DNA of 64,000 nt from Vulcaniibacterium thermophilum (GTDB lineage Bacteria > Pseudomonadota > Gammaproteobacteria > Xanthomonadales > Xanthomonadaceae). The stretch is taken from NCBI RefSeq assembly GCF_007923255.1, contig NZ_VOHJ01000005.1:59257-123256 (forward strand), given 5' to 3'. Position 1 is the stretch's first letter. The number at the start of each line of letters is the position of its first letter. Under the pieces are notes generated by a model. It saw only the letters and a program-made list of their open reading frames with translations, searched no databases and had not been told where the DNA came from. This document shows, one piece after another, positions 53,883 through 63,191 of the stretch. The translations under genes were made by a program, and so were the position numbers.

Positions 53883-55645
53883 GAATCCTGCTGCTGATCC
53901 TGCTGCTCGCGCTCGCGCCGCTCGCCGCGGCGAAGACCGCCGCGCTGCCGGCGCCGGAGGTGCTGCACCTCGACGCGCCCGGCGTGTCCGCGTCGCCCCT
54001 GCGGGTGCGGGTGTACCGTCCGCCCGCGATGCCGGCCGACGCGCGGCTGCCGGTGCTGTACGTGCACGACGGCCAGGACATGGAGGCGGTGGAACTGACC
54101 GCCACGCTGCGGCGGCTGTACGACGAAGGCGCGATCCGCCCGCTGCTGGTGGTGGCGATCGACATGCCGCCGGATCGCATGGCGGCGTACGGCTTCTCCG
54201 ATCGCGCCGCGCAGCGCAGCCTGCCGGCCACGACCGCGCACGGCGCCGTCGGCGCACGCGCCCATGCCTACGCCGAATGGGTGGCGCGCACGCTGGTGCC
54301 GGCGATCGACGCGCGCTACCCCACCCGCGCCGCGCCGGACGGCCGCGCGACGCTGGGCTGGTCGCTCGGTGCGGTGGCGGCGTTCAACCTCGGCTGGCAG
54401 TACCCCGAGCTGTTCGGGCGCGTCGGCGGCTTCTCGCCGTCGTTCTGGCTGGCGGAGGACCGCAGCACGCCGCAGAGCGCGCAGCGCACGCGGATCGCGC
54501 ACCGTCGGGTGGACGCCGGGCCCGCACGCTTCGGGCTCAAGCTGTTCTTCGCCGTCGGCGATGCGGAGGAGCACGACGACCGCGATGGCGACGGCAGCAA
54601 CGACGCGCTCGACGACGTGCGCGAGCTCGCGCTCGGCTGGGACGACGCCGGCACGCCGCGCAAGGGACTGCGCCAGCTCGGCTATCCGGTGAACCCCGAC
54701 CACGCCGCACGCGCGACGCGCGCCGACGTGGCGCTGTACGTGCTGCCGGGCGGCGAGCACCGGCAGGCGAGCTGGGCGCGCATGCTGCCGGTGTTCCTGC
54801 GTTGGGCCTATGCGCTGCGCGCGCCGGGGATCGACGCCACCGGCACGGTCGAAGGCTGGCAGGACCTGCCCTCGCGCTTCGTCGCCATGCGCAACGTCGA
54901 CGTCTGGCTGCCGCCGTCCTACGGCCGCGACCCGAAGCGCCGCTACCCGGTGCTGTACATGCACGACGGCCAGAACCTGTTCGATCCCGTGCTGTCCTAC
55001 ACCGGCATCGACTGGGACGTGGACGGCGCGATGACGCGGCTGGTCGCCGCCGGCCGCGTGCGCGAGGCGATCGTGGTCGGCATCTGGAACACGCCGCTGC
55101 GCTTCCACGAATACATGCCGCGAAAGCCGCTCGGCGCGCGTACGCTGCCGCCGCTGTCCGACCTGCCGGCGCTCGGCGCCGCGGACCTGCGTTCGGATGC
55201 CTACCTGCGGTTCCTGGTCGAGGAACTGAAGCCCTTCATCGACCGCACCTACCGCACCCGGCCCGGCCGCAAGGACACGTTCGTGATGGGCTCGAGCATG
55301 GGCGGGCTGATCTCGCTGTACGCGCTTGCCGAGTATCCGCGGGTGTTCGGCGGCGCCGGCGCGGTGTCGACCCATTGGCCGGTCGGCGATGGCCTGATGA
55401 TCGACTGGCTCGGCACCCACCTGCCCGCGCCCGGTTCGCACCGCCTCTATTTCGACCACGGCACCGCGACGCTCGATGCCCAGTACGCGCCCTATCAGCG
55501 GCGCATGGATGCCCTCCTGCGCGAACTCGGCTGGCGCGAGGGCCGCGACTTCCGCACCCGCGTGTTCGAAGGCGCCGAACACAACGAACGCGCCTGGCGC
55601 GACCGCCTGCACGAGCCGCTCGAATTCCTGCTCGGCACCCGGTAG
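53879..55645 (+). CDS. Exported double-domain esterase (two EstD-like hydrolase domains)
   Basis: A 588-residue exported protein with a signal peptide (LLLILLLALAPLAAA). Two putative esterase domains are joined: residues about 30-310, with LPVLYVHDGQDM and the nucleophile motif GWSLGA, and about 330-585, with YPVLYMHDGQNLFDP and GSSMGGLISL. Both contain the HDGQ oxyanion-type start. Catalytic His candidates are GGEHRQAS in the first and EGAEHNERAW in the second. The role in maltodextrin use is unknown; an O-acyl deacylase is a guess. It is coupled to the pullulanase gene. Confidence 0.8.
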   Translation: MRILLLILLLALAPLAAAKTAALPAPEVLHLDAPGVSASPLRVRVYRPPAMPADARLPVLYVHDGQDMEAVELTATLRRLYDEGAIRPLLVVAIDMPPDRMAAYGFSDRAAQRSLPATTAHGAVGARAHAYAEWVARTLVPAIDARYPTRAAPDGRATLGWSLGAVAAFNLGWQYPELFGRVGGFSPSFWLAEDRSTPQSAQRTRIAHRRVDAGPARFGLKLFFAVGDAEEHDDRDGDGSNDALDDVRELALGWDDAGTPRKGLRQLGYPVNPDHAARATRADVALYVLPGGEHRQASWARMLPVFLRWAYALRAPGIDATGTVEGWQDLPSRFVAMRNVDVWLPPSYGRDPKRRYPVLYMHDGQNLFDPVLSYTGIDWDVDGAMTRLVAAGRVREAIVVGIWNTPLRFHEYMPRKPLGARTLPPLSDLPALGAADLRSDAYLRFLVEELKPFIDRTYRTRPGRKDTFVMGSSMGGLISLYALAEYPRVFGGAGAVSTHWPVGDGLMIDWLGTHLPAPGSHRLYFDHGTATLDAQYAPYQRRMDALLRELGWREGRDFRTRVFEGAEHNERAWRDRLHEPLEFLLGTR

Positions 55646-56285
55646 GGCTACGGCACGCCGCACCGCTTGCCCCCACTCCCCCGCTTGCGGGAGAGAAGCG
55701 CCTATGTTGACGCGGCCGGCCGGCTGCCGGCCCTCTCCCCCGCTCGCGGGGGAGAGGGTCGAGGTGAGGGGGCGCGCCGAAGGCGCACGCGGTTGGCCGC
55801 GTGCCGGCAACACCTCGCTCTTGCGCCCTTCGACAAGCTCAGGGCGAGCGGGTGACAGGGCTCAGCCTTGGCGCTCGTCCTTCGACAGGCTCAGGACGAG
55901 CGGGTCGTACACGCCGCACTGCTTTGCCCCCCTCTCCCCCGCCCGCGGGGGAGAGGGTTGGGGTGAGGGGGGCACGCCGAAGGCGCGCGCGGTTGGCCGC
56001 GTCCCGGTAACACCTCGCGCTTGCGAAATTCGACAAGCTCAGCGCGAGCGGTCCCCCGGCGGCCCGAGCGCTCGCGTTCGTCCTTCGACAGGCTCACGAC
56101 GAGCGGGTCGTACACGCCGCACTGCTTTGCCCCCCCTCTCCCCCGCCCGCGGGGGAGAGGGTTGGGGTGAGGGGGGCGCGCCGAAGGCGCGCGCAGTTGG
56201 CCGCATGCCGTCGACACCATCGCGCTTGCGCCCTTCGACAAGGCCAGGACGAGCAGGCAACAGCCCCGTCAGCACGGACGCACTC
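55646..56285. repeat. Repeat mosaic between the esterase and amylase genes
   Basis: No gene is supported in these 640 bp. Element C, a palindrome-containing unit (ccctctcccccg ... cgggggagagggt-ggggtgag), occurs at about 55671-55790, 55925-55990 and 56134-56195, each followed by gcgccgaaggcgc. Element D, a unit of about 25 bp (cttcgacaggctcaggacga), occurs between them at about 55829, 55879, 56027, 56083 and 56237 in varied form. The order repeats roughly every 200 bp. The two flanking genes converge here. Confidence 0.85.
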
Positions 56286-58913
56286 TCATCGCGGCGGTAC
56301 CACCACCGTCACCGCATCCATCACCTTCGGATCGTCCGCACCGCCGCCACCGAACGTGCCGCCGCCCGGCTCCGCCGTCAGCGGGCGGTAGCCGCCGTCG
56401 TAGTCCCAGGTGGTCACGTGCACGCGCGCACCGGCCAGCGTGGCCGGATTGCCGAGCGCGCGGGCCGGCAGGGTGAACGTCACCGTGCGCGCAGCCGCGT
56501 CCACCGCCAGCGACGGCCCCGGCGTCAGCGGCGTCCCCTCGCGCCCCGCATCCGCACCTTCGGACGAGAACAGCCCGCTCGCCCAGCCGTGCGCGCGCAG
56601 GCGCACGTGCCAGCGCATGCCGTCGGGCAGCTCGGCATTCTGCAGCGGCATCGCGCGCGCACCGCCCGTGCGGCCAGGCAGTTCCACGAACACCGTGAAT
56701 GCGACATGGTCGAAGTCGTTGGGCGGGTTCCAGCCGCGCAGCAGCTCCCCGGTCTGGATCTCGATGCGCAACGCGCCGCCGGCGCCCGCCACGCGCACGC
56801 GCCGCAGGTCGAGCGAGGCATGCGAACCCCAGCTCGGATCGGTCGGATAGCGGTAGCGGCCGTGCGGGCCGGCATCGTCGCCGGCCGGATCGGTCGCCTC
56901 GGAGAGCACCCGCCACGGGCGCGTCACGCGGAACCGATGCGGCGGCGACACCGCGCCGCCCGCCTCGTCCCACAACACCGCCGTGTGCTCGACGCCGCCA
57001 TCGGCCATCGCGCTGGTATCGACGGCGGCGCGCCAGCGTCCCTGCGCATCGACCGCAACCTCGCGCGCGTGCGCCAGGTCGCCATCGACCACCAGCTTCA
57101 GCCGCCGCGTGCCGTGCGCGGCGCCGCTCAAGGTGAAATCGCCTTCGACCGACGCCGGCGCGTCCTCCAGCGAGATGCGCCCCGCCACCTGCGCGACCGG
57201 CTTCGCCGTGCCGCGCGCCCACACGTAGGCCGCGCGCGGCGGCAGCACGAGCGTCAGCCGGCCGTCGGCATCGGTGCGCGCCGCGCGCGGCCGCTCGCCG
57301 AGCGCGAACAGCGGCCGCAGCGCAACGCCCGCGCCCCAGCCGACGTCGAGCGCGGGCAGCAGCGCCGGCACGTCGGCGGTGTTGAACACGACCAGCGCGG
57401 GCGCGCCATCGGCCGTGGCGCAGGCGCGCGCCGCCGCGCCCCCGCAGCCGGCCGGTTCCATCGCGTACGCCAGCACGCCGGGCGCCGCCGGGTTGCCGGC
57501 CAGCACGCGCGGCACGCCGCGGCTGAACACGCGGTGCGCACGGCGCAGCGCGATCGCCTCGCGCAGGAAGCGGTAGAGCGGTGCGCGCGTGTCGAAGCGG
57601 TCGCGCCCGCCCGCGCCGTGGCCGCCCGCGAACATCGCCGCGCGCATGTCGGTGAAGCCCTGCTCGGTGCCGTAGTAGATCACCGGGATGCCGGGCAGGG
57701 TCAGCATCGCCAGCAGCGCCTGTTTCAGCGCGGGCTCGCTGCCGTGGCGCCGGAAACGATCGACGTCGTGGTTGTCCACGAACGTCGGCATGCGGTGCGG
57801 GTCGGCATGCACCTGCATCGTGCGCTCGATGCGGTAGGCCAGCTCGGCGGGAGGACGCCCGCGCGCGAACACCTCGGTCAGGCTGCCGTACAGCGGGAAG
57901 TGGATCATGCCCGGCAGCAGCGCACCTTCCGCATCGCGCATGTAGCCGTCGATGCGGCGCATCTGCGCATCCTGGAACGGCTTGTCGAGCGCGAAGCCTT
58001 CGCCGAACACGTGGAAGTCGCGGCGTCCGGTGGCGCGCGCAACCTGCAGCACGCCGGGCGCGGCCGCGTCGTCGGCGTACAGGAAGTCGCGGAAGTACGA
58101 AGGCGGCACGTAGAACGCGGTATCGACGCGGAACGCATCGACGCCCACCTCGCGGATCCAGTAGCCGTAGCTGTCGCGCAGCGCGCGCCGCACTTCGGGG
58201 TTCTCGGTGTTCATGTCGTCCAGCCCGGAGAGCTGGTAGGTCCACACCTGCCGCGGGTCGTCGAAGTCGGCGATGTCGGGCGTCCAGTGGTAGATGCCGC
58301 GCGCGCGCTGGGCCGGATCGCGCGGATCGTTGGCGTCGAACGGCGGCTGCGACGGTCCGCGGTGGCCGGCGCCATCGGTGCCGACCTGCGGCGCGCCGCC
58401 GGGTGCCGGGTAATGCAGGTAATCGCCGGTGTGGTTCACCACCACGTCCTGGATCAGGTACATCCCGCGGCGGTGCAGGGCATCGGACAGGCGGCGGTAG
58501 TCCTCCAGCGTGCCGAAGTGCGGGTCCACCGCCTTGAAGTCGCGCGCCCAATAGCCGTGGTAGCCGCCGTACTTCGCGCGCGGGTTCCACCACTGGTTCA
58601 GCACCGGCGGAGTGATCCACAGCGCGGTCGCGCCGAGCCCTTCGATGTAGTCGAGCCGCTGCGCGATGCCGCGCAGGTCGCCGCCGCTGAACTTCGCCTC
58701 CGAGGCCGGATCGAACTCGCCGGTGCCCTGGTCGTTGTTGCGCGGGTCGCCGTCGGCGAAGCGGTCGATCATCACCAGATAGACCACCTGGTCGCGCCAG
58801 TCGGGCGAGGGCACGTGCAAACGCAGCGCCGCATCGCCGGCGGCCGCCGCGTCCGCGCACGCCGTCGCCATCCCCAACGCCGCCACCCACCGCGCGATCC
58901 GCCGCATCCGCAT
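56286..58913 (-). CDS. Exported GH13 amylase with glucodextranase-type C-terminal region
   Basis: An 875-residue exported GH13 enzyme. The signal peptide is RRIARWVAALGMATACADAA. The barrel has DVVVNHTGDY, VDAFRVDTAFY with the nucleophile Asp, HVFGEGFAL with the acid/base Glu and FVDNHDVDRF with the third Asp. After about residue 560 come beta domains and a C-terminal region (about 640-870) resembling the glucodextranase C-terminal domain: DPAGDDAGPHGRYRYPTDPSW, LLRGWNPPNDFDHVAFTVFV and YRPLTAEPGGGTFGGG. I prefer the ATG at 58913, which has GGAGG nine bases upstream, over one seven codons earlier. Likely acts outside the cell on starch. Confidence 0.88.
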   Translation of the reverse strand: MRMRRIARWVAALGMATACADAAAAGDAALRLHVPSPDWRDQVVYLVMIDRFADGDPRNNDQGTGEFDPASEAKFSGGDLRGIAQRLDYIEGLGATALWITPPVLNQWWNPRAKYGGYHGYWARDFKAVDPHFGTLEDYRRLSDALHRRGMYLIQDVVVNHTGDYLHYPAPGGAPQVGTDGAGHRGPSQPPFDANDPRDPAQRARGIYHWTPDIADFDDPRQVWTYQLSGLDDMNTENPEVRRALRDSYGYWIREVGVDAFRVDTAFYVPPSYFRDFLYADDAAAPGVLQVARATGRRDFHVFGEGFALDKPFQDAQMRRIDGYMRDAEGALLPGMIHFPLYGSLTEVFARGRPPAELAYRIERTMQVHADPHRMPTFVDNHDVDRFRRHGSEPALKQALLAMLTLPGIPVIYYGTEQGFTDMRAAMFAGGHGAGGRDRFDTRAPLYRFLREAIALRRAHRVFSRGVPRVLAGNPAAPGVLAYAMEPAGCGGAAARACATADGAPALVVFNTADVPALLPALDVGWGAGVALRPLFALGERPRAARTDADGRLTLVLPPRAAYVWARGTAKPVAQVAGRISLEDAPASVEGDFTLSGAAHGTRRLKLVVDGDLAHAREVAVDAQGRWRAAVDTSAMADGGVEHTAVLWDEAGGAVSPPHRFRVTRPWRVLSEATDPAGDDAGPHGRYRYPTDPSWGSHASLDLRRVRVAGAGGALRIEIQTGELLRGWNPPNDFDHVAFTVFVELPGRTGGARAMPLQNAELPDGMRWHVRLRAHGWASGLFSSEGADAGREGTPLTPGPSLAVDAAARTVTFTLPARALGNPATLAGARVHVTTWDYDGGYRPLTAEPGGGTFGGGGADDPKVMDAVTVVVPPR

Positions 58914-58997
58914 CTGTGCACCCTCCAGCCGCATGCCAGGCGCGGACTATTCCATGCCGGCGAACGCGTCCGGACAGGGCCGGCGCCCGCATCGGCG

Positions 58998-59013
58998 ATG
59001 AATACGTATGCAT
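58998..59013. promoter_or_regulatory. Predicted LacI-family operator 3a
   Basis: ATGAATACGTATGCAT matches the perfect palindrome except one base of the right half. It is one of two tandem sites 27 bp apart between the exported amylase and the receptor gene. Confidence 0.8.
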
Positions 59014-59024
59014 GGCGAACCGGC

Positions 59025-59040
59025 ATGAATACGTATGCAC
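59025..59040. promoter_or_regulatory. Predicted LacI-family operator 3b
   Basis: ATGAATACGTATGCAC is a second site in tandem, on the same helical face class as the first (27 bp centre to centre). Together they could give cooperative repression of the divergent amylase (start 58913) and TonB-receptor (start 59168) genes. Confidence 0.75.
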
Positions 59041-59167
59041 AACGACGTTGTGCAGCAGCACGCGGCACTACCATCCGGCCACGCGTCGAGGCCATGCCCG
59101 GCGCGTGCGAGACCGGACGCCGCACGTCCGGCCGCACACAAACGACCGCATGGATTCCGGAGGGGTG

Positions 59168-61855
59168 ATGTTGAATCTCAAGCGCAACCTGCTGAGCGTG
59201 GCGCTGGCGTCGGCGACGATGACGCTGGCGATGGGGGCTCACGCGCAGACGGCGCCCGCGCCGCAGCAGCAGGACCAGGAAAACGCCGACGAGGCGCGGC
59301 AGCTCGACACCGTGGTCGTCACCGGCATCCGCGCCGGCATCGAGAACGCGATCGAGACCAAGCAGAGCTCGACCTCGATCGTCGAGGCGATCTCCGCCGA
59401 GGACATCGGCAAGCTGCCCGACCTCAGCATCGCCGAGTCGATCGCGCGCCTGCCCGGCCTGACCGCGCAGCGTGTCGCCGGCCGCGCCTCGACGATCCAG
59501 ATCCGCGGCCTCGCCGACGATTTCGGCACCACCCTGCTCAACGGCCGCGAGCAGGTGAGCGTGGGCCACAACCGCGGCGTCGAGTTCGACCAGTACCCCT
59601 CCGAAGTGATGAGCGCGGTGGTCGTCTACAAGACGCCGGACGCATCGCTCATCGGCCAGGGCCTGTCGGGCACGGTCGATCTGCAGACGGTGCGTCCGCT
59701 GTCCTTCCCCGACCGCGTGATCGCGTTCAACGTGCGCGGCGAGCGCAACTCGCTCGGCGAGCTCAACCCCGAGTCCGACGACACCGGCTACCGCGTCAGC
59801 GGCACCTACATCGACCAGTTCCTCGACGACACGCTCGGCGTGGCGATCGGCTACGCGCGGCTGGACTCGCCGGGCCAGGCCAACCGCTGGGAAGCGTGGG
59901 GCTATCCGCAGACCCCGTCCGGCGCCTGGCTGCTCGGCGGCAGCAAGTCGCAGGTGTCCTCGGTCGACAACGTGCGCGACGGCCTGATGGCGGCGATCGA
60001 GTGGAAGCCGAACGAGCAGCACCATTCGATCGTCGATCTGTACTACTCGCGCTTCGAGAAGACCGAGACGCTGCGGTTCCTCGAAGTCGGCCTCGGCTGG
60101 TCGGGCGCCACGCTCAGCAACGCGGTGGTGGAGGACGGCGGCGTGGTCGGCGGCCGCTTCACCGGCGTGCGGCCGGTGCTGCGCAACGACCGCAACACGC
60201 AGGACGACAAGCTGTTCGCGATCGGCTGGAACCACCGCTTCACGCCGAACGCCGACTGGACGCTGATCGGCGACCTCAGCTTCTCCAAGGCCGAGCGCGA
60301 GGAGATGCTGCTGGAGACCTACGCCGGCCTCGGTCACGTCTCCGATCCGGGCGCCACCGACACCGTCGATTTCGTCATCGACCGTTCCACCGGCAAACCG
60401 CATCTGACGTTCGGCCGCAGCTACACCGATCCGGCCACCATCGTGCTCACCGATCCCGGCGGCTGGGGCCAGGACGGCTTCGTCAAGTTCCCGTCGGTCG
60501 AGGACCGGCTGTACTCGGCGCGCGTGAGCGCCGAGCGCAACTTCGAGACCGGCATGTTCAGCAGCGTCGAGTTCGGCCTGAACCACGCCAACCGCGAGAA
60601 GACGCGCGCCAGCGGGCTGGAAGCGTTCCTGCGCCTGCGCGACGGCCAGGAAGTGCCGATCCCCGCGGGCTTCCTGCGCGATCCGGTCGATCTGGGCTAC
60701 ACCGGCATTCCCGGTTCGATCACCTACGACGTGATGGGCGTGTTCCGCTCGATGTACGACCTCGACGAGCTCGTGCATCCGGACGTGCGCAACAAGAACT
60801 GGACCGTCGAGGAGAAGGTGACCACCGCGTACATGCAGTGGAACATCAACACCGACATGGGCACGGTCCCGCTGCGCGGCAACATCGGCGTGCAGGTGGT
60901 GCGCACCGACCAGAGCTCGCAGGGCTACCTGGTTCCGTTCAGCGACGCCGACACGCCGGTGCGGATCAGCGGCGGCCGCACCGACACCGAGATCCTGCCC
61001 AGCCTCAATCTGGCCTGGTCGCTGCCGGCCGACCAGATGCTGCGCTTCGGCCTGGGCCTGCAGATCGCCAAGCCGCGCATGGACCAGATGCGCGCCAACC
61101 AGAACGTCTCCATCAACGCCGCCAACCTGTGGGAAGGCAACGGCGGCAACCCGGAACTGGAGCCGTGGAAGGCGACCGCGGTCGATCTGTCGTACGAGAA
61201 GTATTTCGGCGGCCGCGGCTACGTCTCGCTCGCCGCGTTCCACAAGGACCTGCACACCTGGATCAAGGAAGACACCGTCTTCCGCGACTACACCGGCTAC
61301 GACCCGCGCGGCCGCACGCCCGCTTCGCCGATCGGCACCTTCACCACGCCGGTCAACAAGGAAGGCGGCAAGCTCTACGGCTTCGAAGTGGCGGTGTCGG
61401 TGCCGTTCGACCTGATGTGGGAGCCGCTGGAAGGCTTCGGCCTGATCGCCAGCTACACCAACACCCACAGCGCGGTGCGTCCGGATGGCCCGGACGGCGC
61501 GGTCGAACCGCTGCCCGGCCTGTCGCGCGAGGTCTCCAACCTCACGTTCTACTACGAGAACCACGGCTTCTCCGCGCGCGTCAGCCAGCGCAAGCGTTCC
61601 TCGTTCATGGGCGAGGTCACCGGCTTCGGCGCCGACCGCTCCAGGCGCTGGATCCGCGGCGAGGAGATCGTCGACTTCCAGATGGGCTACGCGTTCGGCG
61701 ACGACACCGCGCTGCGCGGCATGTCGGTGCTGCTGCAGATCAACAACCTCACCAACGAGCCCTACCGCGAGTACTTCCCCGAGTTCAGCAACCTGCCGCG
61801 CTTCTACAGCGAATACGGCCGCCAGGTGCTGCTGGGCGTGAGCTACAAGTTCTGA
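59168..61855 (+). CDS. TonB-dependent receptor, maltodextrin type
   Basis: An 895-residue outer-membrane receptor of the Xanthomonas/Caulobacter type. Signal peptide NLLSVALASATMTLAMGAHA, TonB box LDTVVVTGIRAG (about 47-58), plug domain (about 60-190) with SIVEAISAEDIGKLPD, and a 22-strand barrel ending in VLLGVSYKF with aromatic C-terminal residue. It would take up maltodextrins against a gradient using ExbBD-TonB energy. I chose the ATG at 59168, six codons after an alternative, because GGAGG precedes it. It is divergent from the exported amylase, with two operators between them. Confidence 0.9.
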   Translation: MLNLKRNLLSVALASATMTLAMGAHAQTAPAPQQQDQENADEARQLDTVVVTGIRAGIENAIETKQSSTSIVEAISAEDIGKLPDLSIAESIARLPGLTAQRVAGRASTIQIRGLADDFGTTLLNGREQVSVGHNRGVEFDQYPSEVMSAVVVYKTPDASLIGQGLSGTVDLQTVRPLSFPDRVIAFNVRGERNSLGELNPESDDTGYRVSGTYIDQFLDDTLGVAIGYARLDSPGQANRWEAWGYPQTPSGAWLLGGSKSQVSSVDNVRDGLMAAIEWKPNEQHHSIVDLYYSRFEKTETLRFLEVGLGWSGATLSNAVVEDGGVVGGRFTGVRPVLRNDRNTQDDKLFAIGWNHRFTPNADWTLIGDLSFSKAEREEMLLETYAGLGHVSDPGATDTVDFVIDRSTGKPHLTFGRSYTDPATIVLTDPGGWGQDGFVKFPSVEDRLYSARVSAERNFETGMFSSVEFGLNHANREKTRASGLEAFLRLRDGQEVPIPAGFLRDPVDLGYTGIPGSITYDVMGVFRSMYDLDELVHPDVRNKNWTVEEKVTTAYMQWNINTDMGTVPLRGNIGVQVVRTDQSSQGYLVPFSDADTPVRISGGRTDTEILPSLNLAWSLPADQMLRFGLGLQIAKPRMDQMRANQNVSINAANLWEGNGGNPELEPWKATAVDLSYEKYFGGRGYVSLAAFHKDLHTWIKEDTVFRDYTGYDPRGRTPASPIGTFTTPVNKEGGKLYGFEVAVSVPFDLMWEPLEGFGLIASYTNTHSAVRPDGPDGAVEPLPGLSREVSNLTFYYENHGFSARVSQRKRSSFMGEVTGFGADRSRRWIRGEEIVDFQMGYAFGDDTALRGMSVLLQINNLTNEPYREYFPEFSNLPRFYSEYGRQVLLGVSYKF

Positions 61856-61883
61856 CTTCTCCGCGGCCCCGCCGCGACCCCCG

Positions 61884-61910
61884 ACGCCCCCGCCACGCGG
61901 GGGCGTTTTT
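61884..61910 (+). terminator. Rho-independent terminator of the TonB-receptor gene
   Basis: ACGCCCCCG and CGGGGGCGT pair around CCACG (61884-61906), followed by TTTTT and CTTTG. It lies 29 bp after the receptor stop. Confidence 0.9.
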
Positions 61911-62446
61911 CTTTGCGCCGCTCCGCAGCAGCGGCTTCAGCCGCGACCCTGCGCCGCCGCCCGCGTCCCCTGTCGTGGCTTGCCCCTCTCCCCCGCTTGC
62001 GGGGGGCTCCCTTGAGGTCTGCCCTGAACCTTCTCCCGCTTGGGGGGAGGGCTGGGGTAAGGGGGCGCGCCGAAGGCGCGGGGGCCGTTGCATGCCGCCT
62101 CCATCACCGGACCTGCGCCGTTCGACAGGCTCAGGGCGAGCGGTCACAGGGCTCCGCCCACGCCCCCTCTCCCCCGCTTGCGGGGGAGAGGATCGGGGTG
62201 AGGAGGCGTGCCGAGGGCACGCGGGGTCCGTTGCCTGCCGCCCCCATCACCGGACCTGCGCCGTTCGACAGGCTCAGGGCGAGCGGTCACAGGGCTCCGC
62301 CCACGCCCCCTCTCCCCCGCTTGCGGGGGAGAGGGTTGGGGTGAGGGGGCGCGCCGAAGGCGCGCTCAGGACGAGCGGGTTACAGGAGGCCCGGAAGGGT
62401 GTGGGCGCGCCCCAGGGGCGCGGGCCGAAGCCGCTCCGTACGGCGA
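61911..62446. repeat. Repeat mosaic between receptor and ysxC genes
   Basis: No gene is supported in these 536 bp. A unit of 143 bp occurs twice almost exactly: ttcgacaggctcagggcgag begins at 62121 and again at 62264, and includes the palindromic ccctctcccccgcttgcggg-type element C, the gcgccgaaggcgc tail and the phrase ccatcaccggacctgcgcc. An incomplete, diverged unit lies near 61980-62075. The same element families occur at 55646-56285, on the other side of the amylase/receptor genes. Confidence 0.88.
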
Positions 62447-63049
62447 CTACGGCAGCCCCAACCATCCGCCGATCACCGCCCGCGCCTCGTCCACCCCCTG
62501 GCGGCTCTCCGCCGAGAACGTCTGCGCGCCCACCGCATCGCCGAACGCGCCGGCCAGCTCGCGCCGCACCGCCGCCAGCGTCTGCGCCTGCTGCCCGCGC
62601 CCGAGCTTGTCGGCCTTGGTCAGCAGCGCATGCGCCGGCAGGCCGCGCGCCACCGCGTAGCCCAGCATCTGCCGGTCGTAATCCTTCAGCGGGTGGCGGA
62701 TGTCCATCACCACCACCAGCCCGCGCAGCGCCTGGCGGGTGCGGAAATAGCGGTCGATGAAGCCCTGCCAGTGCTGCTGCAGCGCCTCCGGCACCTTCGC
62801 GTAGCCGTAGCCGGGCAGATCGACCAGACAACGCTGCGGCTGCACCTCGAAGAACACCAGTTGCTGGGTGCGGCCGGGCGTCTTGGACACGCGCGCCAGC
62901 GCGTTCTGGTCGCACAGAGCGTTCAGCGCGCTCGACTTGCCGGCGTTGGAGCGGCCGGCGAAGGCCACCTCGAAGCCGCCGTCCGGCGGAAGCTGCTGCG
63001 GGTTGTGCGCGGAAAGCAGATAACGCGCGCTGCGGAAGGGATGGTTCAT
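62447..63049 (-). CDS. ysxC: Ribosome biogenesis GTPase YsxC/EngB
   Basis: A 200-residue TRAFAC-class GTPase that acts in 50S assembly. G1 is GRSNAGKSSALNAL, the switch II G3 is DLPGYGYAKVP and G4 is TKADKLG. The N-terminus FEVAFAGRSNAGKS is typical. I chose the ATG at 63049 (MNHPFRSARYLLSAHN), the normal length. Divergent from the cytochrome c4 gene, about 140 bp away; this gene pair is conserved in xanthomonads to my knowledge. Confidence 0.95.
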   Translation of the reverse strand: MNHPFRSARYLLSAHNPQQLPPDGGFEVAFAGRSNAGKSSALNALCDQNALARVSKTPGRTQQLVFFEVQPQRCLVDLPGYGYAKVPEALQQHWQGFIDRYFRTRQALRGLVVVMDIRHPLKDYDRQMLGYAVARGLPAHALLTKADKLGRGQQAQTLAAVRRELAGAFGDAVGAQTFSAESRQGVDEARAVIGGWLGLP

Positions 63050-63191
63050 CGGCGCAAGGATCGCACGCCGCGACGGCGGGCGCGCCGTCCGGCGCGTTCG
63101 CGTTGACCCTGCCCCGCCCGGGGCCGGATAATTCCGCGGTTCCGGCAGGCCGACCGCGGCCCGCCTTCCGTCTTCCCCGGAGCCCAGCTGC

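Noticed and set aside
62098..62375. Repeats of similar spacing that look like a CRISPR array.
   Set aside because: The units are long (143 bp), contain palindromes, are few, and have no unique spacers of equal length. No cas genes are near.
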